Assembly: GCF_030464365.1 (NCBI RefSeq)
Contig: NZ_VCYI01000002.1
Span: 1-64,000 of the forward strand
Direction: 5' to 3'
Length of the DNA stretch: 64,000 bases
Origin: Methanoculleus methanifontis
Lineage (GTDB): Archaea; Halobacteriota; Methanomicrobia; Methanomicrobiales; Methanoculleaceae
In this document: positions 33,621 to 42,281 of the stretch, in pieces
Position numbering within the stretch: position 1 is the first letter of the stretch
How the letters are laid out: each line of letters starts with the position of its first letter
Program-made: the position numbers and the translations under genes
The notes under the pieces: model-generated
Told to the model about the DNA's origin: nothing
Seen by the model: the letters and a program-made list of their open reading frames with translations, nothing else
The model's database searches: none

Positions 33621-33863
33621 ATGATCACCATGGAAAAAACGTTGCTTGATCTGGAACCGGGCATGCAGGGAATCATCGCCCGATTTGCGGGAAATCCGGG
33701 CTTTGTCCGAAAACTCAGAACGATTGGAATCAGGGAAGGCAAGAACCTCACCGTCGTCACCCGCCACCCCCTCGGCGGTCCGGTGGTGATCGAAGTGGAC
33801 GGCCGGGAAGTGACGCTCGGCCGGGGAATGGCCGTAAGAGTCGTCGTGGACGTTGCCGCATGA
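33621..33863 (+). CDS. feoA: FeoA ferrous iron transport protein
   Basis: An 80-residue SH3-like protein with the FeoA pattern 'LRTIGIREGKNLTVVTRHPLGG' and 'EVTLGRGMAVRVVV'. FeoA binds FeoB at the inner face of the membrane and is needed for Fe(II) uptake. Two Met codons are possible (33621, 33630); transcription should begin at or just before the first one. The stop overlaps the feoB start in ATGA. The operator just upstream shows iron-dependent repression. Confidence 0.92.
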   Translation: MITMEKTLLDLEPGMQGIIARFAGNPGFVRKLRTIGIREGKNLTVVTRHPLGGPVVIEVDGREVTLGRGMAVRVVVDVAA

Positions 33864-35575
33864 AGACCGTCGTCCTGATGGGCAACCCGAACGTCGGGAA
33901 GAGCGGGATCTTCTCGCGGCTGACCGGCACCCGGGTCATCACCTCGAACTACGCCGGGACCACCGTCGACGTCTCCCGCGGGAAGACGCGTCTCGCGGAC
34001 GGCCCCGCCGCGGTGATAGACGCGCCCGGCACCTACTCCCTCGCCCCCACGAACCCCGCTGAAGAGGTCGCCGCGGAGATCCTCGGAGAGGCCGACGTCG
34101 TCGTCAACGTCGTCGATTCAACCAACCTGGAGAGGAACCTCTACCTGACCCTCGAGACCCTGGAGCGCGGGGTTCCGGCGGCCGTCGCACTCAACCTCTG
34201 GGACGAGGCCGGGCACCAGGGGATCACGATCGACGTCGACAGGCTCGAGGAACTCCTCGGGGTGCCGGTCGTCCCGACCGTGGGGCTTTCCGGCCAGGGA
34301 ATCCGGGAACTCGTGGAACGGCTCGGCGAGGCACGTCCTTCGGCGACGATACAGCCCATGAGCGAGGAGGAGCGGTGGGTGGCGGTCGGCCAGATCACCG
34401 GGGAGGTGCAGAAGATCGCCCACCGGCACCACACCCTCGCCGACCGGCTCGCGGAGGCGAGCATCCGGCCGACCAGCGGTATCTTCATAGCCCTCGCGGT
34501 CATCGCCGCCGCGTTCCTGGCGGTCAGGTGGATCGGCGAAGGGCTCATATCGTTCGTCTTCGAGCCGCTCTTCGACCTCTACACCCCGATCGTCATGAGG
34601 GCGAGCGAACTCCTCGGCCCCGGGATCCTGCACGATATCCTGATCGGACGGCTCATCGGGGGTGAGATCGATTACGTCGAGTCGATGGGACTCCTCACCA
34701 CCGGACTCTTTGTCCCGTTCGCCATGATCCTCCCCTACATCGTGGCATTCTACCTCATCCTCTCGATCCTCGAGGACACCGGCTACCTCCCCAGGCTCGC
34801 GACGCTGGCCGACACCTTCTTCCACCGGCTCGGGATGCACGGCTACGGCATCATCCCGGTCTTCCTCGGGTTCGGGTGCAACGTGCCGGGGGCGCTCGCC
34901 ACCCGGGTGCTGGAGACGAAGAAGCAACGGTTCATCGCGGCCACTCTCATGTCGCTTGCGATCCCGTGCATGGCGCAGATCGCGATGGTCTTCGGGGTTC
35001 TCGGGCCGTTCGGCCTCCAGTACGTGGTGATGGTCTTTGTGAGCCTCGCCGTCGTCTACGTCGCCGCGGGCCTGATCCTGAACAGGGTGGTGCCGGGCGA
35101 GTGCCCCGAAATATTCCTGGAGATCCCCCCCTACCGGGCGCCGGATCTCCGGGCGACCGCTACAAAGACCTGGATGCGGGTGCGGGGCTTCGTCGGCGAG
35201 GCGATCCCCTACCTCTTCCTCGGTATCCTGGTCGTCAACCTGCTCTATTCGGTCGGGTTCCTCGACCTGCTCGCGGCCGCCTTCGCCCCGGTGATGGAGA
35301 CCTGGCTCGGTCTCCCTGCCGGAGCAGCCGTCGCGCTCCTCGTCGGGTTCCTCAGAAAGGATCTCGCGGTGGGGATGCTGGTGCCGCTCGGGATGAGCCC
35401 GGAACAGCTCGTGATCGCGGTGACGATGCTCACGATCTACTTCCCGTGCGTGGCGACGTTCGTGGTGCTCCTCCGTGAACTCGGGGCGCGGGGGATGCTC
35501 GCCGCCGCAGGCGTGATGGTGACGACAGCCCTCCTCGTCGGGGGCGCGCTGCGGGTGATCCTGATCGGGTTTTAG
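33860..35575 (+). CDS. feoB: FeoB ferrous iron transporter, short form
   Basis: A 571-residue GTPase-coupled permease for Fe(II). The N-terminal G domain shows G1 'GNPNVGKSG', G3 'DAPGTYSL' and G4 'NLWDEA'. The membrane part has the two Gate domains with 'GFGCNVPGALATRVLETKK' and 'IPCMAQIAMVFG'. It is shorter than the roughly 770-residue bacterial forms, which is common in archaea. It is translated from an ATGA overlap with feoA, and a DtxR regulator gene follows after 11 bases. The three genes are one iron-responsive unit. Confidence 0.94.
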   Translation: MKTVVLMGNPNVGKSGIFSRLTGTRVITSNYAGTTVDVSRGKTRLADGPAAVIDAPGTYSLAPTNPAEEVAAEILGEADVVVNVVDSTNLERNLYLTLETLERGVPAAVALNLWDEAGHQGITIDVDRLEELLGVPVVPTVGLSGQGIRELVERLGEARPSATIQPMSEEERWVAVGQITGEVQKIAHRHHTLADRLAEASIRPTSGIFIALAVIAAAFLAVRWIGEGLISFVFEPLFDLYTPIVMRASELLGPGILHDILIGRLIGGEIDYVESMGLLTTGLFVPFAMILPYIVAFYLILSILEDTGYLPRLATLADTFFHRLGMHGYGIIPVFLGFGCNVPGALATRVLETKKQRFIAATLMSLAIPCMAQIAMVFGVLGPFGLQYVVMVFVSLAVVYVAAGLILNRVVPGECPEIFLEIPPYRAPDLRATATKTWMRVRGFVGEAIPYLFLGILVVNLLYSVGFLDLLAAAFAPVMETWLGLPAGAAVALLVGFLRKDLAVGMLVPLGMSPEQLVIAVTMLTIYFPCVATFVVLLRELGARGMLAAAGVMVTTALLVGGALRVILIGF

Positions 35576-35586
35576 GAGGAAGAGGA

Positions 35587-36012
35587 ATGCGGAAGAAGAC
35601 GACAGAGGAGTACATCGAGATCATCTGTCTGCTCGAGAAACAGGAGGGGCGGGCGCAGACCGGCAGGATCGCGGAGGCGATCAACGTCAAACCGCCATCG
35701 GTCACGGAGATGCTCCGGAAGCTAGAGCAGAAGGGACTCATCGTCTATGAGTCTTACGCGGGCGCGACGCTGACCCCGGTGGGAGAGGAAATGGCCCGCG
35801 ATCTTCTCGGACGGCACAGGACGTTTGCGAACCTGCTGGAACTCCTGGGGGTCGAGGGGGAGACCGCGGAGACGGATGCCTGCCAGTTCGAGCACCACGT
35901 GAGCCCGGAGACGCTGGAACGCCTCCGGCTCTTCCTGGAGTTCCTGAGCGAGAGCCCGGACGGCCGGGGATGCCTCGCAGCATTCAAGGAGTTCCAGAGA
36001 CACGAACGGTGA
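35587..36012 (+). CDS. DtxR-family metal-dependent repressor
   Basis: A 141-residue regulator with the DtxR/MntR winged helix at the N-terminus ('TTEEYIEIICLLEKQEGRAQ', 'VKPPSVTEMLRKLEQKGL'). The metal-binding dimerisation domain contains 'LGRHRTFANLLELLGV' and 'DACQFEHHVSPETLERL' (His and Glu/Cys ligands). With metal bound it should repress the feoAB promoter through the palindrome at 33604. The C-terminal SH3 extension of full DtxR is absent, as in MntR. AGGAGGAAGAGG ahead of the ATG is a strong ribosome site. Confidence 0.92.
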   Translation: MRKKTTEEYIEIICLLEKQEGRAQTGRIAEAINVKPPSVTEMLRKLEQKGLIVYESYAGATLTPVGEEMARDLLGRHRTFANLLELLGVEGETAETDACQFEHHVSPETLERLRLFLEFLSESPDGRGCLAAFKEFQRHER

Positions 36013-36024
36013 GAACGGTTCGGG

Positions 36025-36264
36025 TCAGACCTCCTCCCCCACCATCATGCAGGGAAACTTCTCCCGCGGGTACCTGCCCTCGACGGACTCGCGGACGAAC
36101 TGCCTCCGCGATGGGGCCGCGAGGAGGGCATCGTAGACCTCTTTTGGAACGCCGGCGTAGCGGTAGGCGTCAGCGCTCTCGCAGATGACGAGGAGCGCCT
36201 TCGTCGTCGGGTCGTAGCCGACGGAGCGCACGGCGCCGGAACGTCCACCTGACTGTCGGGACAT
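36025..36264 (-). CDS. KTSC-domain protein A
   Basis: A 79-residue protein of the KTSC type: 'AVRSVGYDPTTKALLVICES' and 'AYRYAGVPKEVYDALLAAPS'. KTSC domains occur alone or beside lysyl-tRNA synthetase and phage proteins and may bind nucleic acid; their role is not established. The Met at 36264 was chosen as it leaves only the domain with a short leader. A paralogue follows immediately upstream (36311), so the pair is a tandem duplication. Confidence 0.8.
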   Translation of the reverse strand: MSRQSGGRSGAVRSVGYDPTTKALLVICESADAYRYAGVPKEVYDALLAAPSRRQFVRESVEGRYPREKFPCMMVGEEV

Positions 36265-36310
36265 ACGGGCGGGTTGTGGCGGGCGAAGATGATAGCAGTT
36301 GCGGCGGGTT

Positions 36311-36523
36311 TCACCGGACCTTTTCGTAGGGGTAGCGCAGCCGGATGAAGTCGCCGAAATACCGCCCTTTCGACCGTGCCGCGAGCATTCCTTCGTAGAC
36401 ATCGGGTGGCACCCCGACGTAGTGGTAGATCCCCCCGCTATGGAACTCGACTTCCAGAACCTCGTCTTCCGGATCGTAGCCGACCGATTTTATGCTGGTA
36501 GACTCGACGAGCTGGCGCTGCAT
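36311..36523 (-). CDS. KTSC-domain protein B
   Basis: A 70-residue single-domain protein: 'STSIKSVGYDPEDEVLEVEF', 'GGIYHYVGVPPDVYEGMLAA' and 'YFGDFIRLRYPYEKVR'. It matches the KTSC consensus better than its neighbour at 36025, including the terminal 'RYPYEK'. The two share the SVGYDP and Y.Y.GVP motifs and the same order, so they arose by tandem duplication followed by divergence. No enzymatic residues are evident. Confidence 0.85.
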   Translation of the reverse strand: MQRQLVESTSIKSVGYDPEDEVLEVEFHSGGIYHYVGVPPDVYEGMLAARSKGRYFGDFIRLRYPYEKVR

Positions 36524-36591
36524 GGGTGGGGGTAGAGGGGGTTGTGGGGATAAGAGTTGCGGGGGGCATGCGCCGCGATCGGGCGGAGGGT

Positions 36592-36952
36592 CTATGCCGC
36601 CACAGTGAAGGCCGCGAACGCCGCGAGCGCGAGAAGGGTGAGAAACACGAGCACCCCGACCGTCCAGACCGCCATGAAGAGAACGACCGAGGCGGAACGC
36701 ATCTCGCGGAACGGGACGGTACCCTCGTTCATCCGGCGTGCGGTCGCCCGGGCGTCGTAAATCCCGAATATCCAGACGACCACCCCGGGGATGAGCATCA
36801 CGAGAAGCCCCGCGAGCACCCCAAAAAGCACCAGGATACCCTTGCCGGTCTCTCCCGTTATAGACCTGTCCGAGCCCCGGGAAGAGGAGGGAGAGACCTG
36901 CCGCAAAGACCGGGTTCTTCTCCTCCCGCACCGGGTCATTCCCTTCCGTCAT
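36592..36952 (-). pseudogene. TM2/DUF5683-like membrane protein, frameshifted
   Basis: Two overlapping frames join into one good protein. The first (from ATG 36952) reads 'KNPVFAAGLSLLFPGLGQVYNG'. The second continues 'ETGKGILVLFGVLAGLLVML', then 'WIFGIYDARATARRMNEG' and a last membrane helix. This is the exact order of the TM2-type family (GLGQ.YNG..GKG ... GIYDA...A...N). One extra base around 36851-36856 (the GGGAGAGACC stretch, minus strand) breaks the frame. The cause may be a true mutation, a sequencing error or, less likely, programmed shifting. The intact product would have about 119 residues with three or four membrane helices. Confidence 0.8.
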
Positions 36953-37062
36953 GGTTGTACTTACCGTGCTCGCCGGGAAAAGAAGGAGGTTTCGGCTCGT
37001 CCGCCTCACGCCTCCGTCAGGCTCATAACCTCGCGAAGCTATCCCCCTCCGGGGAGACCCAC

Positions 37063-37347
37063 ATGGCACGAAGAGACGTAACATCGGAAGAAGCAAAGGT
37101 GATGGGCGAGCAGCTCGGCATCACCTGGAAAGAGTTCGACGTCGAACAGTTCCGGCGGGGCATGGTCGTGGAACTCGAACACGGCCTCCGCGACCCGGCA
37201 ACGAACGTCACCGACGACGACCTCTTCCTGACGGCAAAGATAGCGCTTGCGCACCTAAACGAGTTTCCGGACTACTACGACCGGCTCGAGGAGATGGAAG
37301 AGGAAGCGGAGGCTTACTGGGCGGAGCAGAAAGCGCAGGCGCCCTAG
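37063..37347 (+). CDS. DUF5661-like small protein
   Basis: A 94-residue acidic soluble protein with the recurrent archaeal/bacterial pattern 'WKEFDVEQFRRGMVVELEHG', 'DPATNVTDDDLFLTAKIALA', 'HLNEFPDYYDRLEEME'. It is mostly helical. Family members occur widely as single small genes, and the function is unknown. The ATG lies about five bases after GGGGAGA. Other in-frame upstream codons are antisense to the TM2-like gene and are not credible. Confidence 0.85.
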   Translation: MARRDVTSEEAKVMGEQLGITWKEFDVEQFRRGMVVELEHGLRDPATNVTDDDLFLTAKIALAHLNEFPDYYDRLEEMEEEAEAYWAEQKAQAP

Positions 37348-37414
37348 AGCCCGATGATCGCTCCCCGCAGAGCGATGCGCAACAACTATTGTCCGTCCGC
37401 TGCAACGATTAACC

Positions 37415-37624
37415 ATGGATCGGAGGTCAGGCACCGATTGGATCAGGATACGGCAGCGGCGGGTTATCGACGGAAGAGAGTGCTACGCCGAACGGCTCTA
37501 CGAGACCCAGCAGGCCGCAAAAACCTATGCCCAGCAACTGGAGCGCCAGGGAGAGGACGTCCACGTCTTCAGAGCCGCCACCGAGGGCGGGAACCGGGGC
37601 TACGCCGTTTTTGTCGAGCGATAA
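37415..37624 (+). CDS. Small basic hypothetical protein
   Basis: A 69-residue protein: 'IRIRQRRVIDGRECYAERLY', 'QQAAKTYAQQLERQGEDVHV' and 'GGNRGYAVFVER'. The alternating pattern suggests a compact alpha/beta fold like small SPOR-type or ferredoxin-like modules ('A..YA..L...G..V.V'). There are no membrane segments. Codon use matches neighbours. It lies between the DUF5661-like gene and the convergent GNAT pair, and no function is assigned. Confidence 0.65.
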   Translation: MDRRSGTDWIRIRQRRVIDGRECYAERLYETQQAAKTYAQQLERQGEDVHVFRAATEGGNRGYAVFVER

Positions 37625-37775
37625 AGTCCCAGGAGATTTTCAAACGCGCGGGGGGCATCCGGCGGAGCGACAACAGAGTGGGGGGCGAACCCCGTCCACA
37701 TTCCCCATTACAGCATCGCCCCGGGGTTTAATATATTTCTCGTACAGCAGGAGCTCAAAGGTTGAACCCGCGGGT

Positions 37776-38363
37776 TCAATGCTCCCGGTACTCCCAGAAC
37801 ACCGGGGGCGTGCACCGCTCCCGCCAATCGGCGCTAAGGATCCCCCAGACCTCGATGTCCTCAAAGACCCTCCATTTCCTCGCGTGCTCCCGGAGATGCG
37901 CTTCGTGCACCATCCCGCACTTCTCCATCACCCGGCCCGATGCAGTGTTGCGGGAGAAGTGCGTGGCATAGATCCGGTGCAGACCAAGGGTGGAGAACCC
38001 ATACTCGATCATCGCCCGGGCGGCCTCGCTAGCATACCCCCGGCCCCAGCAGGATTTCGCAACCCAGAACCCGAGCTCCGCCCTCCCGTGAGTGTGGTCG
38101 ATCTCGACGAGCCCGACCGCGCCCACGAGTCCCGGCTCCCCGGCGCGGGTGGCGGCGTAGACGACGTGCACCCCCTGTTCAAACCCCGGCGCGAGGGTGG
38201 CAATCCAGACCTCCGCCGCCCCGTCGGGGTACGGGTAGGGTATATCGAGGGCACGGGACGCGACCTCGTAGTCGCCGGCGAGCCGTTGCACCTCCGGGGC
38301 GTCCGCGAGGGTGAACGGCCTCAGGAGCAGGCGATCGGTCGCGAGGACGGGCTGTCCGGTCAC
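37776..38363 (-). CDS. RimJ/RimL-type GNAT acetyltransferase, copy 2
   Basis: A 195-residue N-acetyltransferase: 'LATDRLLLRPFTLADAPEVQ', the acetyl-CoA site 'ELGFWVAKSCWGRGYASEAA' and 'HRIYATHFSRNTASGRVMEK'. Substrates of such proteins include ribosomal N-termini and small amines; here it is unknown. It starts with GTG in a GTGA overlap with the upstream paralogue, so they are translationally coupled. The two enzymes share most conserved positions, clearly by tandem duplication. Confidence 0.88.
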   Translation of the reverse strand: MTGQPVLATDRLLLRPFTLADAPEVQRLAGDYEVASRALDIPYPYPDGAAEVWIATLAPGFEQGVHVVYAATRAGEPGLVGAVGLVEIDHTHGRAELGFWVAKSCWGRGYASEAARAMIEYGFSTLGLHRIYATHFSRNTASGRVMEKCGMVHEAHLREHARKWRVFEDIEVWGILSADWRERCTPPVFWEYREH

Positions 38364-38944
38364 ACGGGCACCCCTGATAGCGCCGGGGAGGCTCGTGTTC
38401 CGGTAGAGCCGGCTTGCTTGCTGAGAATCCCCCAGATATCGACATCCTCGTAGATACCCCACTTTTTAACGTGCCCGCGGAACCGGCCTTCGTGCACCAT
38501 CCCGCACTTCTCCATAACCCGGCCCGATGCGGGGTTGCGGGAGAAGTGCATGGCATGGATCCGGTGCAGCCCGAGGGCAGAGAACCCGTACTCGATCACC
38601 GCACGGACGGCTTCGGTGGCATACCCCCGGCCCCAGCAGGACTTCGCGATCCAGAACCCGAGCTCGCCACGGGCGTGAACGCTCTCGATCCGAAGGCGGG
38701 CGCCACCGATGAGGGGGCCGTCCCGGGCAAGGGTGACGGCGAACGCCACAGCGTCGCCGCGCTCGGTGCCTTCGCTGAGCGAAGCGATCCAGACCTCGGC
38801 GAGGCCGTCCGGATACGGGTAGGGGAGAAGGGTCGTCGCGGAGACGGCGTAGTTTCCACAAAGCCGCTGCACCGCACGGGCATCCGAGAGGGTATACGGT
38901 CGCAGGAGCAGGCGGTCGGTTGCGAGGGCGGGCTGCTGATCCAT
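38360..38944 (-). CDS. RimJ/RimL-type GNAT acetyltransferase, copy 1
   Basis: A 194-residue GNAT with the same motif order as its downstream paralogue: 'LATDRLLLRPYTLSDARAVQ', 'ELGFWIAKSCWGRGYATEAV' and 'HRIHAMHFSRNPASGRVMEK'. The region before the acetyl-CoA site differs most, which is where substrate specificity normally lies, so the two may act on different amines. It is the first gene of the pair. Confidence 0.88.
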   Translation of the reverse strand: MDQQPALATDRLLLRPYTLSDARAVQRLCGNYAVSATTLLPYPYPDGLAEVWIASLSEGTERGDAVAFAVTLARDGPLIGGARLRIESVHARGELGFWIAKSCWGRGYATEAVRAVIEYGFSALGLHRIHAMHFSRNPASGRVMEKCGMVHEGRFRGHVKKWGIYEDVDIWGILSKQAGSTGTRASPALSGVPV

Positions 38945-39226
38945 GGAACATATCCTCCATAGCGCCGATCGGATATAAGTCCTGCCGCACCGCGCCCCTC
39001 CCTCCGGAGAGGGGTCGGGAAGAGAGGCGGCAAGAACCGTTCCGACACTCCCGGGTCCGCCCGAACACTGCTGTGTTTATACCTTGAGGTTCCATCTGCT
39101 CCGTTTTCGCGGGATTCATGGAAAAGGAGGCATTCAGAAGACCCTGTTTCCGATACGGGTTTCTAATAGTCTTTCTATTGGCAAACCAGCAACCTTTATT
39201 AATTTTTGTTCTGTATTCCAACATGC

Positions 39227-40252
39227 ATGATCAAAGTCGCGATAAACGGGTTCGGCACCATCGGCAAACGGGTTGCCGACGCGGTCACCGCACAACCCGA
39301 CATGGAAGTCATCGGGGTTTCTAAGACGAGTGTCTCCGCCGAGGCATACATCGCAAAAGAGCACGGGTACCCCCTCTACATCGCGGACCTCGGGAAGAAG
39401 CCGGCGTTCGAGAAGGCCGGGATCGAGGTCGCCGGCGACGTCGACACGATGTTCAAGGCCGCCGATATCGTCGTGGACGCCACCCCCGGCGGCGTCGGGG
39501 AGAAGAACCGGCCAATCTACGAGAAATTAGGGAAAAAGGCCATCTTTCAGGGCGGCGAGGGTCACGAGGTCGCCGGGTTCTCGTTCAACGCCCACGCGAA
39601 CTACAAAGAGGCCGAAAACCACCAGTTCGCCCGGGTCGTCTCCTGCAACTCCACCGGGCTCGTCCGGCTCATCCACGCCCTTGACCAGGCCTTCGGCGTC
39701 GCACGGGTTCGGGCGGTGATGGTCCGGCGGGCTGCGGACCCCAACGACGTCAAAAGGGGGCCGGTGGACGCGATCGTCCTCAACCCGGCGTCCATCCCGA
39801 GTCACCACGGCCCCGACGTCAAGACCGTCCTCCCGCACATCGACATCGTCACGCTCGCGATGATCGTCCCGACGACGTTTATGCACATGCACAGCATCCA
39901 GATGGACTTAAAGAAGGAGACCACCCGGGACGAGGTGCTGAAGGTCTTTGAGAACCACAGCCGGATCGGGCTCGTCCGCAAGACCATGGGGATCAAGAGC
40001 AACGCCGAGCTCCGGGAGTACACCCAGGACCTCGGCCGGCCGAGGACGGACCTCTGGGAGAACGGGGTCTTCGAGGAGTCGGTCTCGGTCCTTGACGGGA
40101 AGGAGTTCTACTGCTTCCAGGCGATCCACCAGGAGGCCGACGTCGTCCCCGAGAACATCGACTGCATTCGCGCCCTGATGGGAACGGTAAAAGATCCCGA
40201 CGAGTCCATCCGGATGACCAACGAAGCGCTCAACTTCGTCGCTATCGGGTGA
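39227..40252 (+). CDS. gap: Archaeal type II glyceraldehyde-3-phosphate dehydrogenase
   Basis: A 341-residue phosphorylating GAPDH of the archaeal class. It has the Rossmann start 'IKVAINGFGTIGKRVADAV' and the catalytic Cys140 in 'VVSCNSTGLVRLIHAL', followed by 'RAVMVRRAADPNDVKRGPVD'. It interconverts glyceraldehyde-3-phosphate and 1,3-bisphosphoglycerate using NAD(P), mainly in the gluconeogenic direction in methanogens. The start is this ATG rather than one seven codons upstream. A TATA element (CTTTATTAAT, about 39195-39204) lies roughly 25 bases before, giving an almost leaderless mRNA. The 280 bases upstream hold no other gene. Confidence 0.95.
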   Translation: MIKVAINGFGTIGKRVADAVTAQPDMEVIGVSKTSVSAEAYIAKEHGYPLYIADLGKKPAFEKAGIEVAGDVDTMFKAADIVVDATPGGVGEKNRPIYEKLGKKAIFQGGEGHEVAGFSFNAHANYKEAENHQFARVVSCNSTGLVRLIHALDQAFGVARVRAVMVRRAADPNDVKRGPVDAIVLNPASIPSHHGPDVKTVLPHIDIVTLAMIVPTTFMHMHSIQMDLKKETTRDEVLKVFENHSRIGLVRKTMGIKSNAELREYTQDLGRPRTDLWENGVFEESVSVLDGKEFYCFQAIHQEADVVPENIDCIRALMGTVKDPDESIRMTNEALNFVAIG

Positions 40253-40353
40253 ACGGCAGAGCGGGGGAGGAGAGAGCACTCTCCTTCACAAATCAATTTT
40301 CCTTGGGGCGGCAACCCTCAAGCACCGGGATGTCCGGGACGCCCCCACCGCCC

Positions 40354-40419
40354 GCGCTTCGCGCTCCTCACTCGCACCTTCGGTGCTCAAGCTCCGCTTG
40401 CGCTCGCACTTCGCGTGAG
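40354..40419. repeat. GCGAAG-family hairpin element, copy 4 (degenerate)
   Basis: The stretch runs from GCGCTTCGCGCTCC to CGCACTTCGCGTGAG. It has an internal small hairpin CACCTTCGGTG and related GCTCAAGCTCCGC units, much like the right end of copy 3. It lies between gap and tyrS. Confidence 0.6.
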
Positions 40420-40526
40420 AGAACATAGGCTGGACAGCATAAATGCTCTGTCAGCAGGGAAGGGAACAGTATGCAGTCAGCACGCCTAGAAGAAGCATTA
40501 ACTCCCCGGCAGACCCACTATTTTTA

Positions 40527-41474
40527 ATGGATCCGTACGAACTGGCGACCCGGAATACCGTAGAGGTCGTCACCGACGAGGAACTGCGCGCGCTCATCGA
40601 CCGTCCGGTCAGGCGGGTCTACACCGGCTACGAGCCGAGCGGAGAGATCCACCTCGGCCACATGGTGACGGTGAACAAGCTGATGGACCTGCAAGAGGCA
40701 GGGTTCGAGGTGACGGTGCTCATCGCCGACCTCCACGCGTTCTTAAACCGCAAAGGGACGATGGAAGAGATTCGGGAGACGGCCGAGTACAACCGCCGCT
40801 GCTTTGAGGGGCTCGGCCTGCGCGGCGCAAACTACGTCCTCGGCACGGACGTCCAGCTCACGCCGGAGTATGAACTCCACGTTCTCGAGCTCTCCCAGGC
40901 GATCACCCTCAACCGGGCGAAGAGGAGCATGGACGAGGTCGGGCGGCAGATGGACAACCCGACGGTCTCGCAGATGGTCTATCCCATCATGCAGATGGTC
41001 GATATCGCGACCCTCGAGGTGGACGCCGCCGTCGGGGGGATCGACCAGCGAAAGATTCACATGCTCGCACGGGAACACCTCCCGTCGATCGGGTATCCGG
41101 CGCCGGTCTGCATCCATACGCCGATCATCAACGGCCTCGACGGGAAGAAGATGTCGTCGTCGGCCGGAAACGTCATATCGGTCGCCGACTCCGAGGAGGA
41201 TATCAAAAAGAAGATGAAGAAGGCGTTCTGCCCGCCCGAGGTCGAGAACAACCCGGTGCTCGAGATCCTGCGCTACCACGTCATCCCCCGGACGGGCGCG
41301 GTCGCCATCCGCCGGCCCGCGAAGTTCGGCGGCGACCGGGAGTTTGCCACCTACGAGGACCTGGAACGGGCCTACACGGTGGGCGAGATCCACCCGCTGG
41401 ATCTCAAGAACGCCGCCGCCGCTCACCTCATCGATATCCTCACCCCCGTACACGACTACGTCTGCAGCAGGTGA
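40527..41474 (+). CDS. tyrS: Tyrosyl-tRNA synthetase, archaeal type
   Basis: A 315-residue class I synthetase charging tRNA-Tyr. Motifs are HLGH (residues 42-45, the HIGH signature), 'YTGYEPSGEIHLGHMVTVNK', 'YPIMQMVDIATLEVDAAVGG' and KMSSS near residue 209. The length is the short archaeal/eukaryotic core form without the bacterial S4 domain. The Met at 40527 gives the usual N-terminus; the frame is open further upstream but without matching sequence. The rio1 gene starts 7 bases after its stop, and the stop itself is part of the rio1 ribosome site GGTGAT. Confidence 0.95.
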   Translation: MDPYELATRNTVEVVTDEELRALIDRPVRRVYTGYEPSGEIHLGHMVTVNKLMDLQEAGFEVTVLIADLHAFLNRKGTMEEIRETAEYNRRCFEGLGLRGANYVLGTDVQLTPEYELHVLELSQAITLNRAKRSMDEVGRQMDNPTVSQMVYPIMQMVDIATLEVDAAVGGIDQRKIHMLAREHLPSIGYPAPVCIHTPIINGLDGKKMSSSAGNVISVADSEEDIKKKMKKAFCPPEVENNPVLEILRYHVIPRTGAVAIRRPAKFGGDREFATYEDLERAYTVGEIHPLDLKNAAAAHLIDILTPVHDYVCSR

Positions 41475-41481
41475 TCCGGCC

Positions 41482-42258
41482 GTGGGCCGCGAAGATGAGC
41501 ACGAGCGGTTCGACCGCAAGATCGAGGCGATGGGCGTCAGGATAAAAGACGCCAACACGGTGAAGGTACGGGACGATGTCTTCGACGAGGTCACCCTTCT
41601 CGCGCTCTACAAGCTCGTCCAGAAAAAATTGATCACGGTCATCGGGGGGCCGATCAGTACCGGAAAAGAGGCGAACGTCTTTTATGGTGAGCGCGACGGG
41701 CGGGGGCTTGCGATCAAGATCTACCGTATCCAGACCGCGAACTTCAAGGCGATGAACGAGTACCTGGCGGGGGACCGTCGGTTCTCGAGCGTCCGGGGGA
41801 CGCGCAAGGGCCTCATCTTCGCCTGGACCAAAAAAGAGTTCAGCAACCTTGCCCGGGCACACGAGGCAGGGATTCCAGCCCCCGAACCGCTCGCGTTTGA
41901 TCGGAACATCCTCTTGATGGAGTTCCTCGGGCGTGACGAGGTGGCGTATCCGCAGCTCCGGAACGCCGAGGTCGAGGATTACGGGATGGTATACCGCGAG
42001 ATTCTCGGCTACGTGGAGCGGCTCTACCGGGAGGCGCGCCTGGTTCACGCCGACCTCTCCGAATACAATATCCTCTACCACGAGAAACCATACCTGATCG
42101 ATATGGGGCAGGCGGTAACCCTGGATCACCCGCGGGCGTCTGCGTTTCTGATCCGGGATATCAAGAACCTGAATCGATATTTCTCCCGCTACTGCGACGT
42201 GCAGGACGAGCAGGAGATCATCAAGACGCTCGTCGGCAGCGAACGCCGGGAGCCCTGA
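41482..42258 (+). CDS. rio1: RIO1-type serine protein kinase
   Basis: A 258-residue atypical kinase/ATPase that acts in maturation of the small ribosomal subunit. It carries the RIO nucleotide loop 'STGKEANVFYG', 'LAIKIYRIQTANFK', the catalytic 'HADLSEYNILY' and the metal motif 'LIDMGQAVTLDHP'. The GTG start is chosen because GGTGAT sits six bases upstream. It lies between tyrS and a Pno1-like KH gene. Pno1/Dim2 works with Rio1 in 40S assembly in eukaryotes, so the neighbourhood fits a ribosome-biogenesis unit. Confidence 0.94.
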   Translation: MGREDEHERFDRKIEAMGVRIKDANTVKVRDDVFDEVTLLALYKLVQKKLITVIGGPISTGKEANVFYGERDGRGLAIKIYRIQTANFKAMNEYLAGDRRFSSVRGTRKGLIFAWTKKEFSNLARAHEAGIPAPEPLAFDRNILLMEFLGRDEVAYPQLRNAEVEDYGMVYREILGYVERLYREARLVHADLSEYNILYHEKPYLIDMGQAVTLDHPRASAFLIRDIKNLNRYFSRYCDVQDEQEIIKTLVGSERREP

Positions 42259-42281
42259 ACACCGGGAGAAGGGATGCAACC

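Noticed and set aside
36526-37062. Upstream extension of the DUF5661-like gene (179 codons)
   Set aside because: It runs antisense to the TM2-like gene and is dominated by Arg/Glu/His; a ribosome site supports the start at 37063.
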